Shown: piece after piece, positions 57,404 through 64,000 of the stretch
How positions within the stretch are numbered: the first letter of the stretch is position 1
Layout of the letters: every line of letters begins with the position of its first letter
Assembly (NCBI RefSeq): GCF_002101815.1
Contig: NZ_LQPM01000036.1
Coordinates: 62,001 to 126,000, forward strand
Reading direction: 5' to 3'
Length of the DNA stretch: 64,000 nt
Source: Mycobacterium paraense
GTDB taxonomy: Bacteria > Actinomycetota > Actinomycetes > Mycobacteriales > Mycobacteriaceae
The notes under the pieces: generated by a model
Database searches by the model: none
Told to the model about the DNA's origin: nothing
What the model saw: the letters and a program-made list of their open reading frames with translations, nothing else
Made by a program: the position numbers and the translations under genes

Positions 57404-57859
57404 TCAAACGGTGGTGTCCGCCAAAGGGATTGGATCGACGGCGTAGTTCAGGCACACCGTGGTACCACCGGGGCGCGCGTTGATGGTGCAGTGATCGGCC
57501 AACGCGTGCATCAACATGATGCCGCGCGACGCTCGGGGATCGTTGGGCTTCTTCGGCGACGGCCGATGCCAGGTCCCGCGGTCCTTGACGCGCACGCTGA
57601 CGGATCGCGCGGCGGGATCGTAGCCGGCCTGTAGCTCCATGGTGCCGGCGTCGCGATGCGTGCGGTACGCGTGCTCAACGCAATTCGCGAGCGCTTCGCC
57701 GGCGCCCAACAGGATGTTGTCGAGCACATCCGGGGACACGTCGGTGGCCTCGCGCAGCCAAACTCGCAGCGCGCGACGCCATTCGGCCGCCGTTACGGCG
57801 TCGGCGGCGCCGGCGCGGGCGAACAGCGCCGGGGTGGCCATCAGCGAATCGGCGGTCAT
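57404..57859 (-). CDS. HATPase anti-sigma factor / serine kinase (RsbW-like), second copy
   Basis: 151 residues. N-box ILLGAGEALANCVEHAY (E55, N59), VKDRGTW (D93) and SRGIMLMHALADH (G2) are the ATP-site motifs of the RsbW-type GHKL fold. Conserved N-box and Asp argue for an active kinase. It stands alone, without an adjacent STAS gene; the only STAS gene in the window is at 16730. A SigF-like promoter just upstream suggests feedback control. Its target sigma factor is unknown. Confidence 0.88.
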   Translation of the reverse strand: MTADSLMATPALFARAGAADAVTAAEWRRALRVWLREATDVSPDVLDNILLGAGEALANCVEHAYRTHRDAGTMELQAGYDPAARSVSVRVKDRGTWHRPSPKKPNDPRASRGIMLMHALADHCTINARPGGTTVCLNYAVDPIPLADTTV

Positions 57860-57868
57860 GGAAGATGC

Positions 57869-57896
57869 ATACCCAGTTGTCCTGCGATCGATAACC
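57869..57896 (-). promoter_or_regulatory. SigF-type promoter, nearly leaderless
   Basis: On the minus strand GGTTA (57896-57892), 17 bases, then GGGTAT (57874-57869). Transcription would start only a few bases before ATG 57859, giving an almost leaderless anti-sigma gene. Confidence 0.5.
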
Positions 57897-57977
57897 CGTC
57901 CGCATATCGCTTAGGCCACAGATTGTGCTCAGCTGAGATCGCGATCGCAACATCGTGATTCGCGACGGACGGCCCGT

Positions 57978-58796
57978 TCATGCGGCATCCACGGCTGCGC
58001 GCTCCTCCTGCAACCGGTCCTTGCTGCGCAGCAACCGCAGCAGCGTGACCAGACCCAATCCGCCCACGACATTGCCGGCCGCGGTGTAGGTGAACCACCC
58101 CAGCCAGTCGAGGTACCCGAACGGCGCGCGACCGGTGATGAGGGCGCCGAAAATCAGCAGCGAGTCGAGGATCGAGTGGAACAGCTGCAGGCCGGCCAGG
58201 AGGAACGCCACGGCGATGGCGGCGGCGATCTTGCCGGGCACCGACTCGGTGCCCTGTTGCATCCTCGTCATCAGCGTGATCGCCATGCCACCGAGGACGG
58301 AGAGCGCCAGGGTTTGGGGGGACAGCGGCGCCGTGGCGAAATGGGCGCCCGATTCGATCGTCTGCTCGTGCAGCCGGGGGAATGCGGTCATGAGCAGCCA
58401 CATGATCCCCCAACCGCCGACGAGGTTGGCCAGCAGCGTGCCGCCCCACAACCGGAGCAGCTGCCGGATGCTGGCTCGCTTGGCGGCGACGGTGACCACG
58501 GGCACCAGGAAGCCCTCCGTGAACAACTCGCTGTGGCCGAGCAGCAGCGCCAGGAAGCCGATCGAGAACGCCAAACCCGCCAGCAGCGGCTGGTGGGTGG
58601 CGCTGAGCACGGACAGGTACGCGAGCACACCCAGCGCAACGTCGGTGCCGCCGAAGAACCCGGTGACCAGGACGCCGCGCCAGGTGCGGTGCATCCGTTG
58701 GGTGCCCTCGCTCAGCATTCTGCTGAAGGCGTCCTCGAGCCGGTCCTCGATTGGGCTGTCGTATTCGCCGAGCCGGCGTTGAATCGTCTCACTCAT
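57978..58796 (-). CDS. Formate/nitrite transporter (FNT) family channel
   Basis: 272 residues, ATG 58796. Six hydrophobic segments from about 40 onward; FSIGFLALLLGHSELFTEGF is the conserved FNT stretch (helix 2b region), ANLVGGWGIMWLLM matches the FNT signature after helix 3, and FHSILDSLLIFGALITG the half-repeat near helix 5. FNT proteins form pentameric channels for formate, nitrite or hydrosulfide. A GGGTAT element at 58827-58822 could be a SigF-type -10 although no good -35 is present. The 118 bp before the anti-sigma gene downstream hold only its promoter. Confidence 0.87.
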   Translation of the reverse strand: MSETIQRRLGEYDSPIEDRLEDAFSRMLSEGTQRMHRTWRGVLVTGFFGGTDVALGVLAYLSVLSATHQPLLAGLAFSIGFLALLLGHSELFTEGFLVPVVTVAAKRASIRQLLRLWGGTLLANLVGGWGIMWLLMTAFPRLHEQTIESGAHFATAPLSPQTLALSVLGGMAITLMTRMQQGTESVPGKIAAAIAVAFLLAGLQLFHSILDSLLIFGALITGRAPFGYLDWLGWFTYTAAGNVVGGLGLVTLLRLLRSKDRLQEERAAVDAA

Positions 58797-58891
58797 CCTG
58801 GGTCCTCACGGCCAGCCGTGGATACCCGCTGATCGACGGCCCACGCCTGCCCAGGGGTGTGACGTTGGTTATAGATGCGGTGACGCGGCGG

Positions 58892-59314
58892 TTATTCGAG
58901 CACGAAGACCGGGATCTGCCTGGCCGTCTTCGTCTGATACTCGCCGTAGGGCGGAAAGGCTTCGACGGCCAGCCGCCACCACTGCTCGCGCTCGGCGCCG
59001 TCCAGCTCGCGAGCGGTGAGGGAGACCACCTTGTCGCCGTCCTGCACGGTCACCGCGGGGTTGGCCTTGACGTTGAAGTACCACGCGGGATGGTCGGGAG
59101 CGCCGCCCTTGGAGGCCACCATGGCGTAGCGGCCGTCCTTCTCGACGCGCATCAGCGGCACGTACCGCCGTTTCCCGGACTTCGCTCCGGTCGTGGTCAC
59201 CAAGATGACCGGCCGGTCGAGGATCTCGACGCCTTCGGTCGTGCCTTGTTTCAGGATTCGTTCGGTCTGTTCGCGCACCCAGTCGGTGGGGCTCAGCTCA
59301 ATCCCGTCAGTCAT
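58892..59314 (-). CDS. Deazaflavin/nitroreductase-family (Ddn-like) protein
   Basis: 140 residues from ATG 59314, with GGCAAGGCC upstream; a longer frame to 59407 overlaps the GGDEF gene. VILVTTTGAKSGKRRYVPLM and YAMVASKGGAPDHPAWYFNV are the F420-binding and substrate motifs of the Ddn family, best conserved in the G-A-K-S-G-K-R-R loop. It could reduce quinones or nitro compounds with F420H2. Compared with the protein at 35087 it keeps more of the usual motifs. It lies just downstream of the diguanylate cyclase gene. Confidence 0.9.
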   Translation of the reverse strand: MTDGIELSPTDWVREQTERILKQGTTEGVEILDRPVILVTTTGAKSGKRRYVPLMRVEKDGRYAMVASKGGAPDHPAWYFNVKANPAVTVQDGDKVVSLTARELDGAEREQWWRLAVEAFPPYGEYQTKTARQIPVFVLE

Positions 59315-59367
59315 GGCCTTGCCAACGCCGCCGTGCCGCCTATCCATTCCCGGGCCGGCGTCACCGG

Positions 59368-60438
59368 CTATCCGGCGGCGCGGCGCACCAACGCCGGATA
59401 GTGGCAAACCTGGTTCCCGCCGGCGCGCTTGGCCTCGTACATGGCGGCGTCCGAGGTGCTGATGAGGTCATCGATGAGTTGGGTGTCGGCTTCGGAGCTG
59501 TCGAGCGCGACGCCGGACGTGCCGATGCTGGCGGTGATCGGGAAGGGAACCGCGGCGATCGCCTGGCGTAGCCGCTCGGCCATCCGCCTCGGGTTGGGGC
59601 TGGTGTCGGTGTCGACGATCACGAACTCCTCGCCGCCCACCCGACCGATCACCGCAGACGGGCTGCAGTTCTCTTCGAGCGCGGTGCCGACCGCGACCAA
59701 GGCCTGGTCGCCCACGGCGTGGCCCTGCGTGTCGTTGACCTTCTTGAAGTCGTCCAAGTCGATCACCGCGATGACCAGATATTTGTCCGACGCCCGGCCG
59801 TGCAGTGTCAGCAACTCGTGGACCGCGTCGTAGAAAGAGCGCCGGTTGCGCAGGCCGGTGAGGGAATCCCGGTCGGACGTCCGAAGATCCGTGCGCAGCG
59901 TATGCACCACGGACTGGATTCCGAACGGCACCCCGATGTTGAGTGCCATGACGGTGATGAGACCGGCGCCGATCAGCGCGGCGTCTCCCGTGGCGAGGAT
60001 GAATCGGTAGGCCAGCGTCACCGCGCAGACCGTTGCGACGGTGAAATTCGCCAGCACGTAATGGCCGGCGTGGAAGTACGCGATGAAACCCCCGAGCATC
60101 GCGAACATGGTGCATCCCATCAACCCCGTGTACGGGTTGGACAACGCCAGACACATCGCGGCGATGGCTGCCGTCGCGCCGAGCGAGAAAAGGATCGACT
60201 GTCGTCGCGTGGGCCAGTGCACCAGCCACAGGGTTGCGCCGGCGAATCCGAGCACCGATACGACGACGGAACCCGCCCGGGCGATCGCGGTGTGCGGTCC
60301 GGTGGGGCTCCACAGCATCAGCAGCGGCAGCGCCGCCTGCGATGCAGTGAACGCGAAAGTCGCTCTCTGCCAGACGACTTGCAGGCCACGGCCCTTCAGG
60401 TAGGCGGTGACCCAGTCATACTGATCGGTTTGCTTCAC
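59368..60438 (-). CDS. Membrane-bound diguanylate cyclase (GGDEF)
   Basis: 356 residues. Six hydrophobic segments in residues 25-175 form a MASE-like membrane sensor. The GGDEF domain follows from about 188: DSLTGLRNRRSFYD, AVIDLDDFKKVNDTQGH, GRVGGEEFVI (signature GGEEF at 268-272) and ITASIGTS. The active site is complete, so it should make cyclic di-GMP. The RxxD inhibitory site that usually precedes the signature by five residues is absent (SPSAVIGRV), so product inhibition by that site is unlikely. No EAL domain is fused. Confidence 0.92.
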   Translation of the reverse strand: MKQTDQYDWVTAYLKGRGLQVVWQRATFAFTASQAALPLLMLWSPTGPHTAIARAGSVVVSVLGFAGATLWLVHWPTRRQSILFSLGATAAIAAMCLALSNPYTGLMGCTMFAMLGGFIAYFHAGHYVLANFTVATVCAVTLAYRFILATGDAALIGAGLITVMALNIGVPFGIQSVVHTLRTDLRTSDRDSLTGLRNRRSFYDAVHELLTLHGRASDKYLVIAVIDLDDFKKVNDTQGHAVGDQALVAVGTALEENCSPSAVIGRVGGEEFVIVDTDTSPNPRRMAERLRQAIAAVPFPITASIGTSGVALDSSEADTQLIDDLISTSDAAMYEAKRAGGNQVCHYPALVRRAAG

Positions 60439-60517
60439 GAGGCCGCCGTCTTGCCGGAGTCTTATTTGTCACGTGAAGAATTAAAGACCAACCCCGCTGA
60501 AGTGCAAACTCGACGGC

Positions 60518-61495
60518 CTATTGACGGTCTCGTCGGCGTGGGCGCAATACCGGCGTCACCAGTTCCCCGGTGTCGAGATAACTGTCCAGGTTGCGGATCG
60601 CGAGCAACGCCATCGCCCTGCGGGTTCGCGCCGTCGCACTGCCGATGTGCGGGAACAACACCACGTTGTCCAGGCTCAACAGCTCGGCGGGCACGTAGGG
60701 TTCGTCGGCGAAGACATCCAGCCCCGCTCCTGCCAGCGCGCCGCCCTGCAGCAACTCGACCAGCGCTTCCTGGTCGACGACGCTGCCGCGCGCGATGTTG
60801 ATCAGGTAGCCCTCGGGACCCAACGCCTCGAGGACCGTGCGGTCGACTAGCCTGCGGGTCCCGCGATCACCCGTCGTGGCGACCACCAGCACATCGACGG
60901 ACTGGGCAAGCTCCGCCGCCGACTCCGCGTAACGGTACGGACATCCCTCGACCGGGTGGCGGTTGTGATACGCGATGGCACAGTCGAAGCCGAGCAGCCG
61001 GGTCGCGATGGCCGAGCCGATCCGACCCAAGCCGAGGATCCCCACCTGCAGGCCGCTCACGTCCCTGCCGTAGGGAAAGCGGCCGCCCCGCGCCCACCGG
61101 CCCTCCCGCACGTAGCGGTCGGCGGCGCCAAAACGGCGCAGCGTCATGAGGATCAGGCCCAGTGCCGTATCGGCCACGGAGTCCGACAGCACGTCGGGGG
61201 TGTTGCTCACGCCGATCCCGCGGTGTTTGGCGGCGGCCAGGTCGATCGCATCCACGCCGGCCCCGTAGTTAACGATCGCCTCCAGGTTGGGGAGTGCCCC
61301 GATGATGCCGGCGTCGACGCCGGGCGGCCCGGAGGTCACCACCACGCGGACGTCGCTCGCGTGTTCGTCCAAGAACCGCGCACGCTCCCCATCCCCGGGA
61401 AGCGCTGGGACGTCGTAGCGCAGGGCCAGCTCCTCGGCAAAAGTGGGCTCGAACCTACCGACCCGCAGCACCGCGTTGGTCTTGTTCACCGTCAC
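60518..61495 (-). CDS. D-2-hydroxyacid dehydrogenase (NAD-dependent)
   Basis: 325 residues from GTG 61495. VGILGLGRIGSAIA (nucleotide-binding GLGRIG at 155-160), NIARGSVVDQEAL (substrate Arg), GLDVFADEPYVP (Glu) and FPHIGSATARTR (catalytic His) are the family's catalytic elements. Asparagine at YHNRHP in the ribose-binding position might favour NADP. Likely reduces glyoxylate, hydroxypyruvate or another 2-oxoacid. It is on the same strand as the downstream cyclase but separated by 79 bp. Confidence 0.9.
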   Translation of the reverse strand: MTVNKTNAVLRVGRFEPTFAEELALRYDVPALPGDGERARFLDEHASDVRVVVTSGPPGVDAGIIGALPNLEAIVNYGAGVDAIDLAAAKHRGIGVSNTPDVLSDSVADTALGLILMTLRRFGAADRYVREGRWARGGRFPYGRDVSGLQVGILGLGRIGSAIATRLLGFDCAIAYHNRHPVEGCPYRYAESAAELAQSVDVLVVATTGDRGTRRLVDRTVLEALGPEGYLINIARGSVVDQEALVELLQGGALAGAGLDVFADEPYVPAELLSLDNVVLFPHIGSATARTRRAMALLAIRNLDSYLDTGELVTPVLRPRRRDRQ

Positions 61496-61532
61496 GCGTC
61501 CATCATGACGGCGGCACAGCGCCCGCGCTTGG

Positions 61533-62744
61533 CTACTCCGGCGGCCGGGGTGGGAACTCGCCGCGGTTGGCGATGGCGTCGCGGTAGGCGTACACCCGGT
61601 TCGGGATCGTGCTCAGCGCCGCGATGGTGCGGCCCCCGCGGCCGTAGGCGGCGAGGAACTCCCAGGCGTCGGCATCGCCCTCGACGATCTCGACCGCATC
61701 GTAATCCGTTGGCACCCCGAGCATTTGGACCTTGACGTCATACTGATCGGACCAGAAGTAAGGCAACTCGTCGTGGGGCTCGGCGCGGTCGGGGCCCGCC
61801 AGCAGCGTCCTGGCCGCGGCCTCACCCTGACGCCCGGCGTCATCCCAGTGTTCGGTGCGCAGGTGCCGCTCGTAGAGCGGGTGCCACCAGCGCGCGACGT
61901 CACCGGCGGCGACGACGGCGGCGCCTCCGGTGTCGCCCTCCGCCGCGCCCGTGCCGTCGCAGACCACCCCGTCGTCCACGCGCAGCCCCGATCCGTCGAG
62001 CCAGTCGGTCACCGGAGTGACACCCAGGCCGACGATGACGACGTCGGCCGGGACCCGCGAACCGTCGGTCAGCTGAACCGCCTCAACGCGGCCGTTGCCG
62101 ACGATCGAGTCGACGCCTACCCCGACCCGCACGTCCACGCCGTGCTGTCGGTGCAACTCGGCCCAGCGCGGCGCCAGCTCCTTGCCCAAGGCCGCCAGCA
62201 GCGGGCTGTTTGCCTTCTCGATCAGCACGACCTCCAGCCCGATCGATCGGCAGCTGGCCGCCACCTCGGCGCCGATGAATCCGCCGCCGACCACGACGAC
62301 TCGCGGCCGCGACCCCAGCCGTTCCCGGATGGCCAGGCAGTCGTCGACGGTGCGGAGCGTCAGCACCCCCTCCGGGACCGGACCCGGCCATTGGCGCGGC
62401 GTCGCGCCGCTGGCGATCACCAGCCCATCGAATTGCAGTGCCAGATCCTGGTTTTCGTCGCGCAGGTGGACGGTGCGCGAGGACAAGTCCAGCTTGATCG
62501 CCGACGCACCGCGCAACACCCGAGCCTCCAGCTCGAATTGCGGCGCGAGGTCGACGCCGGCGCGGTGCACCTGGCCGGTGAGCAGCTTCTTGGAGAGCGG
62601 CGGCCGGTGGTACGGGGCGTGCCGTTCGGCGCCCACGATGGTCAGGTCTCCGTCATAGCCATCCTGGCGCAGCGCCTCGGCCGCGCGCGTGCCCGCCACG
62701 CCGGCGCCGACGACGACAACCTGCCTTAGTTGACGGCTCGGCAT
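61533..62744 (-). CDS. Ferredoxin reductase (FAD, NAD(P)H-dependent)
   Basis: 403 residues. VVVVGAGVAGTRAAEALR is the FAD-binding motif and VVVVGGGFIGAEVAASC the NAD(P)H-binding one; APYHRPPLSKK and AAGDVARWWHPLYERHLRTE are signature blocks of oxygenase-coupled ferredoxin reductases (rubredoxin/putidaredoxin reductase type). It lies four bases after the ferredoxin gene and is surely its reductase. It passes electrons from NAD(P)H to the [3Fe-4S] ferredoxin and thence to an oxygenase, most simply the diiron-type protein at the start of this operon. Confidence 0.93.
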   Translation of the reverse strand: MPSRQLRQVVVVGAGVAGTRAAEALRQDGYDGDLTIVGAERHAPYHRPPLSKKLLTGQVHRAGVDLAPQFELEARVLRGASAIKLDLSSRTVHLRDENQDLALQFDGLVIASGATPRQWPGPVPEGVLTLRTVDDCLAIRERLGSRPRVVVVGGGFIGAEVAASCRSIGLEVVLIEKANSPLLAALGKELAPRWAELHRQHGVDVRVGVGVDSIVGNGRVEAVQLTDGSRVPADVVIVGLGVTPVTDWLDGSGLRVDDGVVCDGTGAAEGDTGGAAVVAAGDVARWWHPLYERHLRTEHWDDAGRQGEAAARTLLAGPDRAEPHDELPYFWSDQYDVKVQMLGVPTDYDAVEIVEGDADAWEFLAAYGRGGRTIAALSTIPNRVYAYRDAIANRGEFPPRPPE

Positions 62745-62748
62745 CGGC

Positions 62749-62937
62749 TCACTCCTTCACCGTGATCGCCTGGGTGGGGCAGGACACCTCGGCGCCGATC
62801 AACTGCTGGCGCAACTCCTCGGATGGCTCCTCCTGGAGCACGTGCAGCCCGTCTTCTCGTACGTCGAACACCTCGTGGCAGATGCTCATGCACACGCCGT
62901 TGCCATCGCAGGTGTCAAGATCAACCGAAACCTTCAT
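62749..62937 (-). CDS. [3Fe-4S]-type ferredoxin
   Basis: 62 residues. DTCDGNGVCMSICHEVFDV gives C10, C16 and C20, and VSCPTQAI the last Cys-Pro (C53). The CxxNxxC arrangement, with Asn13 where a fourth ligand would be, fits the mycobacterial [3Fe-4S] ferredoxins that serve cytochromes P450; C20 stands where Ala is common. Its start overlaps the preceding stop (ATGA) and its reductase follows four bases later. No P450 gene is nearby. Confidence 0.9.
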   Translation of the reverse strand: MKVSVDLDTCDGNGVCMSICHEVFDVREDGLHVLQEEPSEELRQQLIGAEVSCPTQAITVKE

Positions 62938-63899
62938 CGAACCTCGACCTTTCGTGCGCCGTTGCTTGACGTCTCGATGCCACGGGTCTGATCCGGTGAC
63001 TTTTCTTTGGACCCCGCTCGCTCGCGGGCGGCCTTCGCCACCGGCGAGTAGTTCAGGTAGTCGACCGCCATCTGGGTGGACGCCTCGTCATTCGGATGGT
63101 GGCTCGGCCGCAGATACCGGACCGGCGTCGTCACCATGAGCTTCCACGGGCCGGGCAACCGGTACTCGCGGGCCGCCCAGAGCCAGTCCCGCCAGCGCCA
63201 CTTTTGGTCGATGGTCGGGTCTTGGGCCATCAGGTAGCGGGCGCCCGCGACCCACCAGGCGATGAACAGCGGCGTCGTGAAGAACATCGAGAACGCCCTG
63301 ATCCAGTAGTTGCCGCTGACGTGTTGGAAGACGTCGTACACCAGCGAGCGGTGCTCGACCTCCTCGGCGCCGTGCCAGCGCAACAGGTCGAGCATCATGG
63401 GGTCGGCCTTCGCATAGTCGAGGCCCCGGTTCGACAGCACCCACTGGCCCAACATTGCGGTGTAGTGCTCCAACGCGGCCACATCGGCCAGCCGGCGATA
63501 CAGCCACCACCGCTTCATGGCCGGCGGAAACCACCTGGGGGCGTCGCCCAGCGTTATCGACAACAGCCTTCCGAGCCGATCGGTGTACGGCTTGGTGTCG
63601 ATGCCCTGCTCGGCCAGGTGGTCGAGCACGATCTGGTGCGCCCACGCGTGCCAGGACTCCTGCTGGATGAACGGCTTGATCGCCGCTTCCAACTCGGGGT
63701 CATCGACCAGCGACGAAGCCTCGAGGACCGCCTTGATGAAATGCCGCTCCCCCTCGGGCAGCAGCAGGTGCAGGACGTTGATCATGTGGGTCGAGAACGG
63801 GTCGCCGGGGACCCAGTGCAGCGGGGTTTCCGACCAGTCGAAGCGGACCATCCGGCGGTACTTCGGATGCCCCTCCCGATGAAGTTGGACTTCTGGCAT
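62934..63899 (-). CDS. PF10118-type metal-dependent protein, probable diiron enzyme
   Basis: 321 residues from ATG 63899 (GGGAGGAGCATCTG upstream). Annotated elsewhere as metal-dependent hydrolase (PF10118), but the helical core carries the ligand pattern of ferritin-like diiron oxidases: E51 (LPEGERHF), E81xxH84 (QQESWHAWAH), E144 (AALEHYTAM) and E180xxH183 (GAEEVEHRSL). A hydrophobic helix at about 204-219 (SMFFTTPLFIAWWVAG) suggests membrane association or a lipid-like substrate. The coupled ferredoxin and reductase genes argue for O2 activation rather than hydrolysis. Substrate unknown. The remaining 101 bases of the window upstream hold no recognised feature. Confidence 0.82.
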   Translation of the reverse strand: MPEVQLHREGHPKYRRMVRFDWSETPLHWVPGDPFSTHMINVLHLLLPEGERHFIKAVLEASSLVDDPELEAAIKPFIQQESWHAWAHQIVLDHLAEQGIDTKPYTDRLGRLLSITLGDAPRWFPPAMKRWWLYRRLADVAALEHYTAMLGQWVLSNRGLDYAKADPMMLDLLRWHGAEEVEHRSLVYDVFQHVSGNYWIRAFSMFFTTPLFIAWWVAGARYLMAQDPTIDQKWRWRDWLWAAREYRLPGPWKLMVTTPVRYLRPSHHPNDEASTQMAVDYLNYSPVAKAARERAGSKEKSPDQTRGIETSSNGARKVEVR

Positions 63900-64000
63900 C
63901 AGATGCTCCTCCCGCCGACGGGCCGTCGGCCGTCGGCCTCCCTTTTCGAATTGCGGGAGCGGTCGATCCAAGGCGGAACGCAGGCCGCCGAGTTCGCGAC

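Overview
The window is about 64 kb of GC-rich actinobacterial chromosome, almost certainly from a slow-growing Mycobacterium. Evidence for this is a mycolic-acid-type cyclopropane synthase, a wax-ester/triacylglycerol synthase, F420- and deazaflavin-type oxidoreductases, several FadE acyl-CoA dehydrogenases, an Eis-like acetyltransferase, a PrrB-like kinase, frequent GTG/TTG starts and SigF-type promoters (GGTTT-N15-GGGTAG). I cannot place it to species; the gene content would suit the M. avium complex or a relative. No tRNA, rRNA, CRISPR array, insertion sequence, integrase or attachment site was found.

Layout. 1-5.2 kb: the end of a sulfotransferase gene, a membrane protein, and divergent from it a three-gene cassette encoding an HExxE protein, a LysA-like endolysin and a LysB-like mycolyl esterase, with no other phage genes. 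5.2-9.8 kb: DUF35 protein, thiolase-like protein and fused acyl-CoA dehydrogenase, divergent from a TetR regulator with clear operators. 9.8-14 kb: an atypical pyruvate kinase, a protein of three tandem DUF190 domains and a class I aldolase. 14-17.6 kb: cysteine hydrolase, cytochrome b561 with a Tat-exported catalase-like peroxidase, then a STAS/HATPase pair. 17.6-21.9 kb: two phosphotransferases, a beta-rich protein of unknown function and a TetR regulator.

22-33.7 kb is a catabolic island: a D-aminoacylase-type amidohydrolase, three Rieske oxygenases (two forming duplicated modules with a small helical partner), TauD-type dioxygenase, SDR, MarR, a second amidohydrolase and an aldehyde dehydrogenase. 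Together they look like oxidative attack on an unidentified ring or amide compound followed by aldehyde oxidation. 33.6-43 kb: HxlR regulator, LuxR relic, Ddn-like protein, orphan PrrB-like kinase, SulP transporter, TetR/FadE pair, Eis-like acetyltransferase and an FAD oxidoreductase.

43-64 kb: small lipoprotein, MFS and YhgE-like membrane proteins, LLM oxidoreductase with NTF2-like protein, divergent from PadR through a duplicated operator, a large Orn/Lys/Arg decarboxylase, a SigF-type stress string including hemerythrin, envelope-lipid enzymes (CmaA/MmaA-like and WS/DGAT), a second HATPase anti-sigma protein, FNT channel, diguanylate cyclase, 2-hydroxyacid dehydrogenase, and finally a likely diiron enzyme with its own ferredoxin and ferredoxin reductase.

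The most interesting candidates are the chromosomal LysA/LysB cassette, the diiron-protein/ferredoxin/reductase operon, the duplicated Rieske plus small-protein module, and several very well-formed operators. All function calls rest on motif reading; no database search was run.
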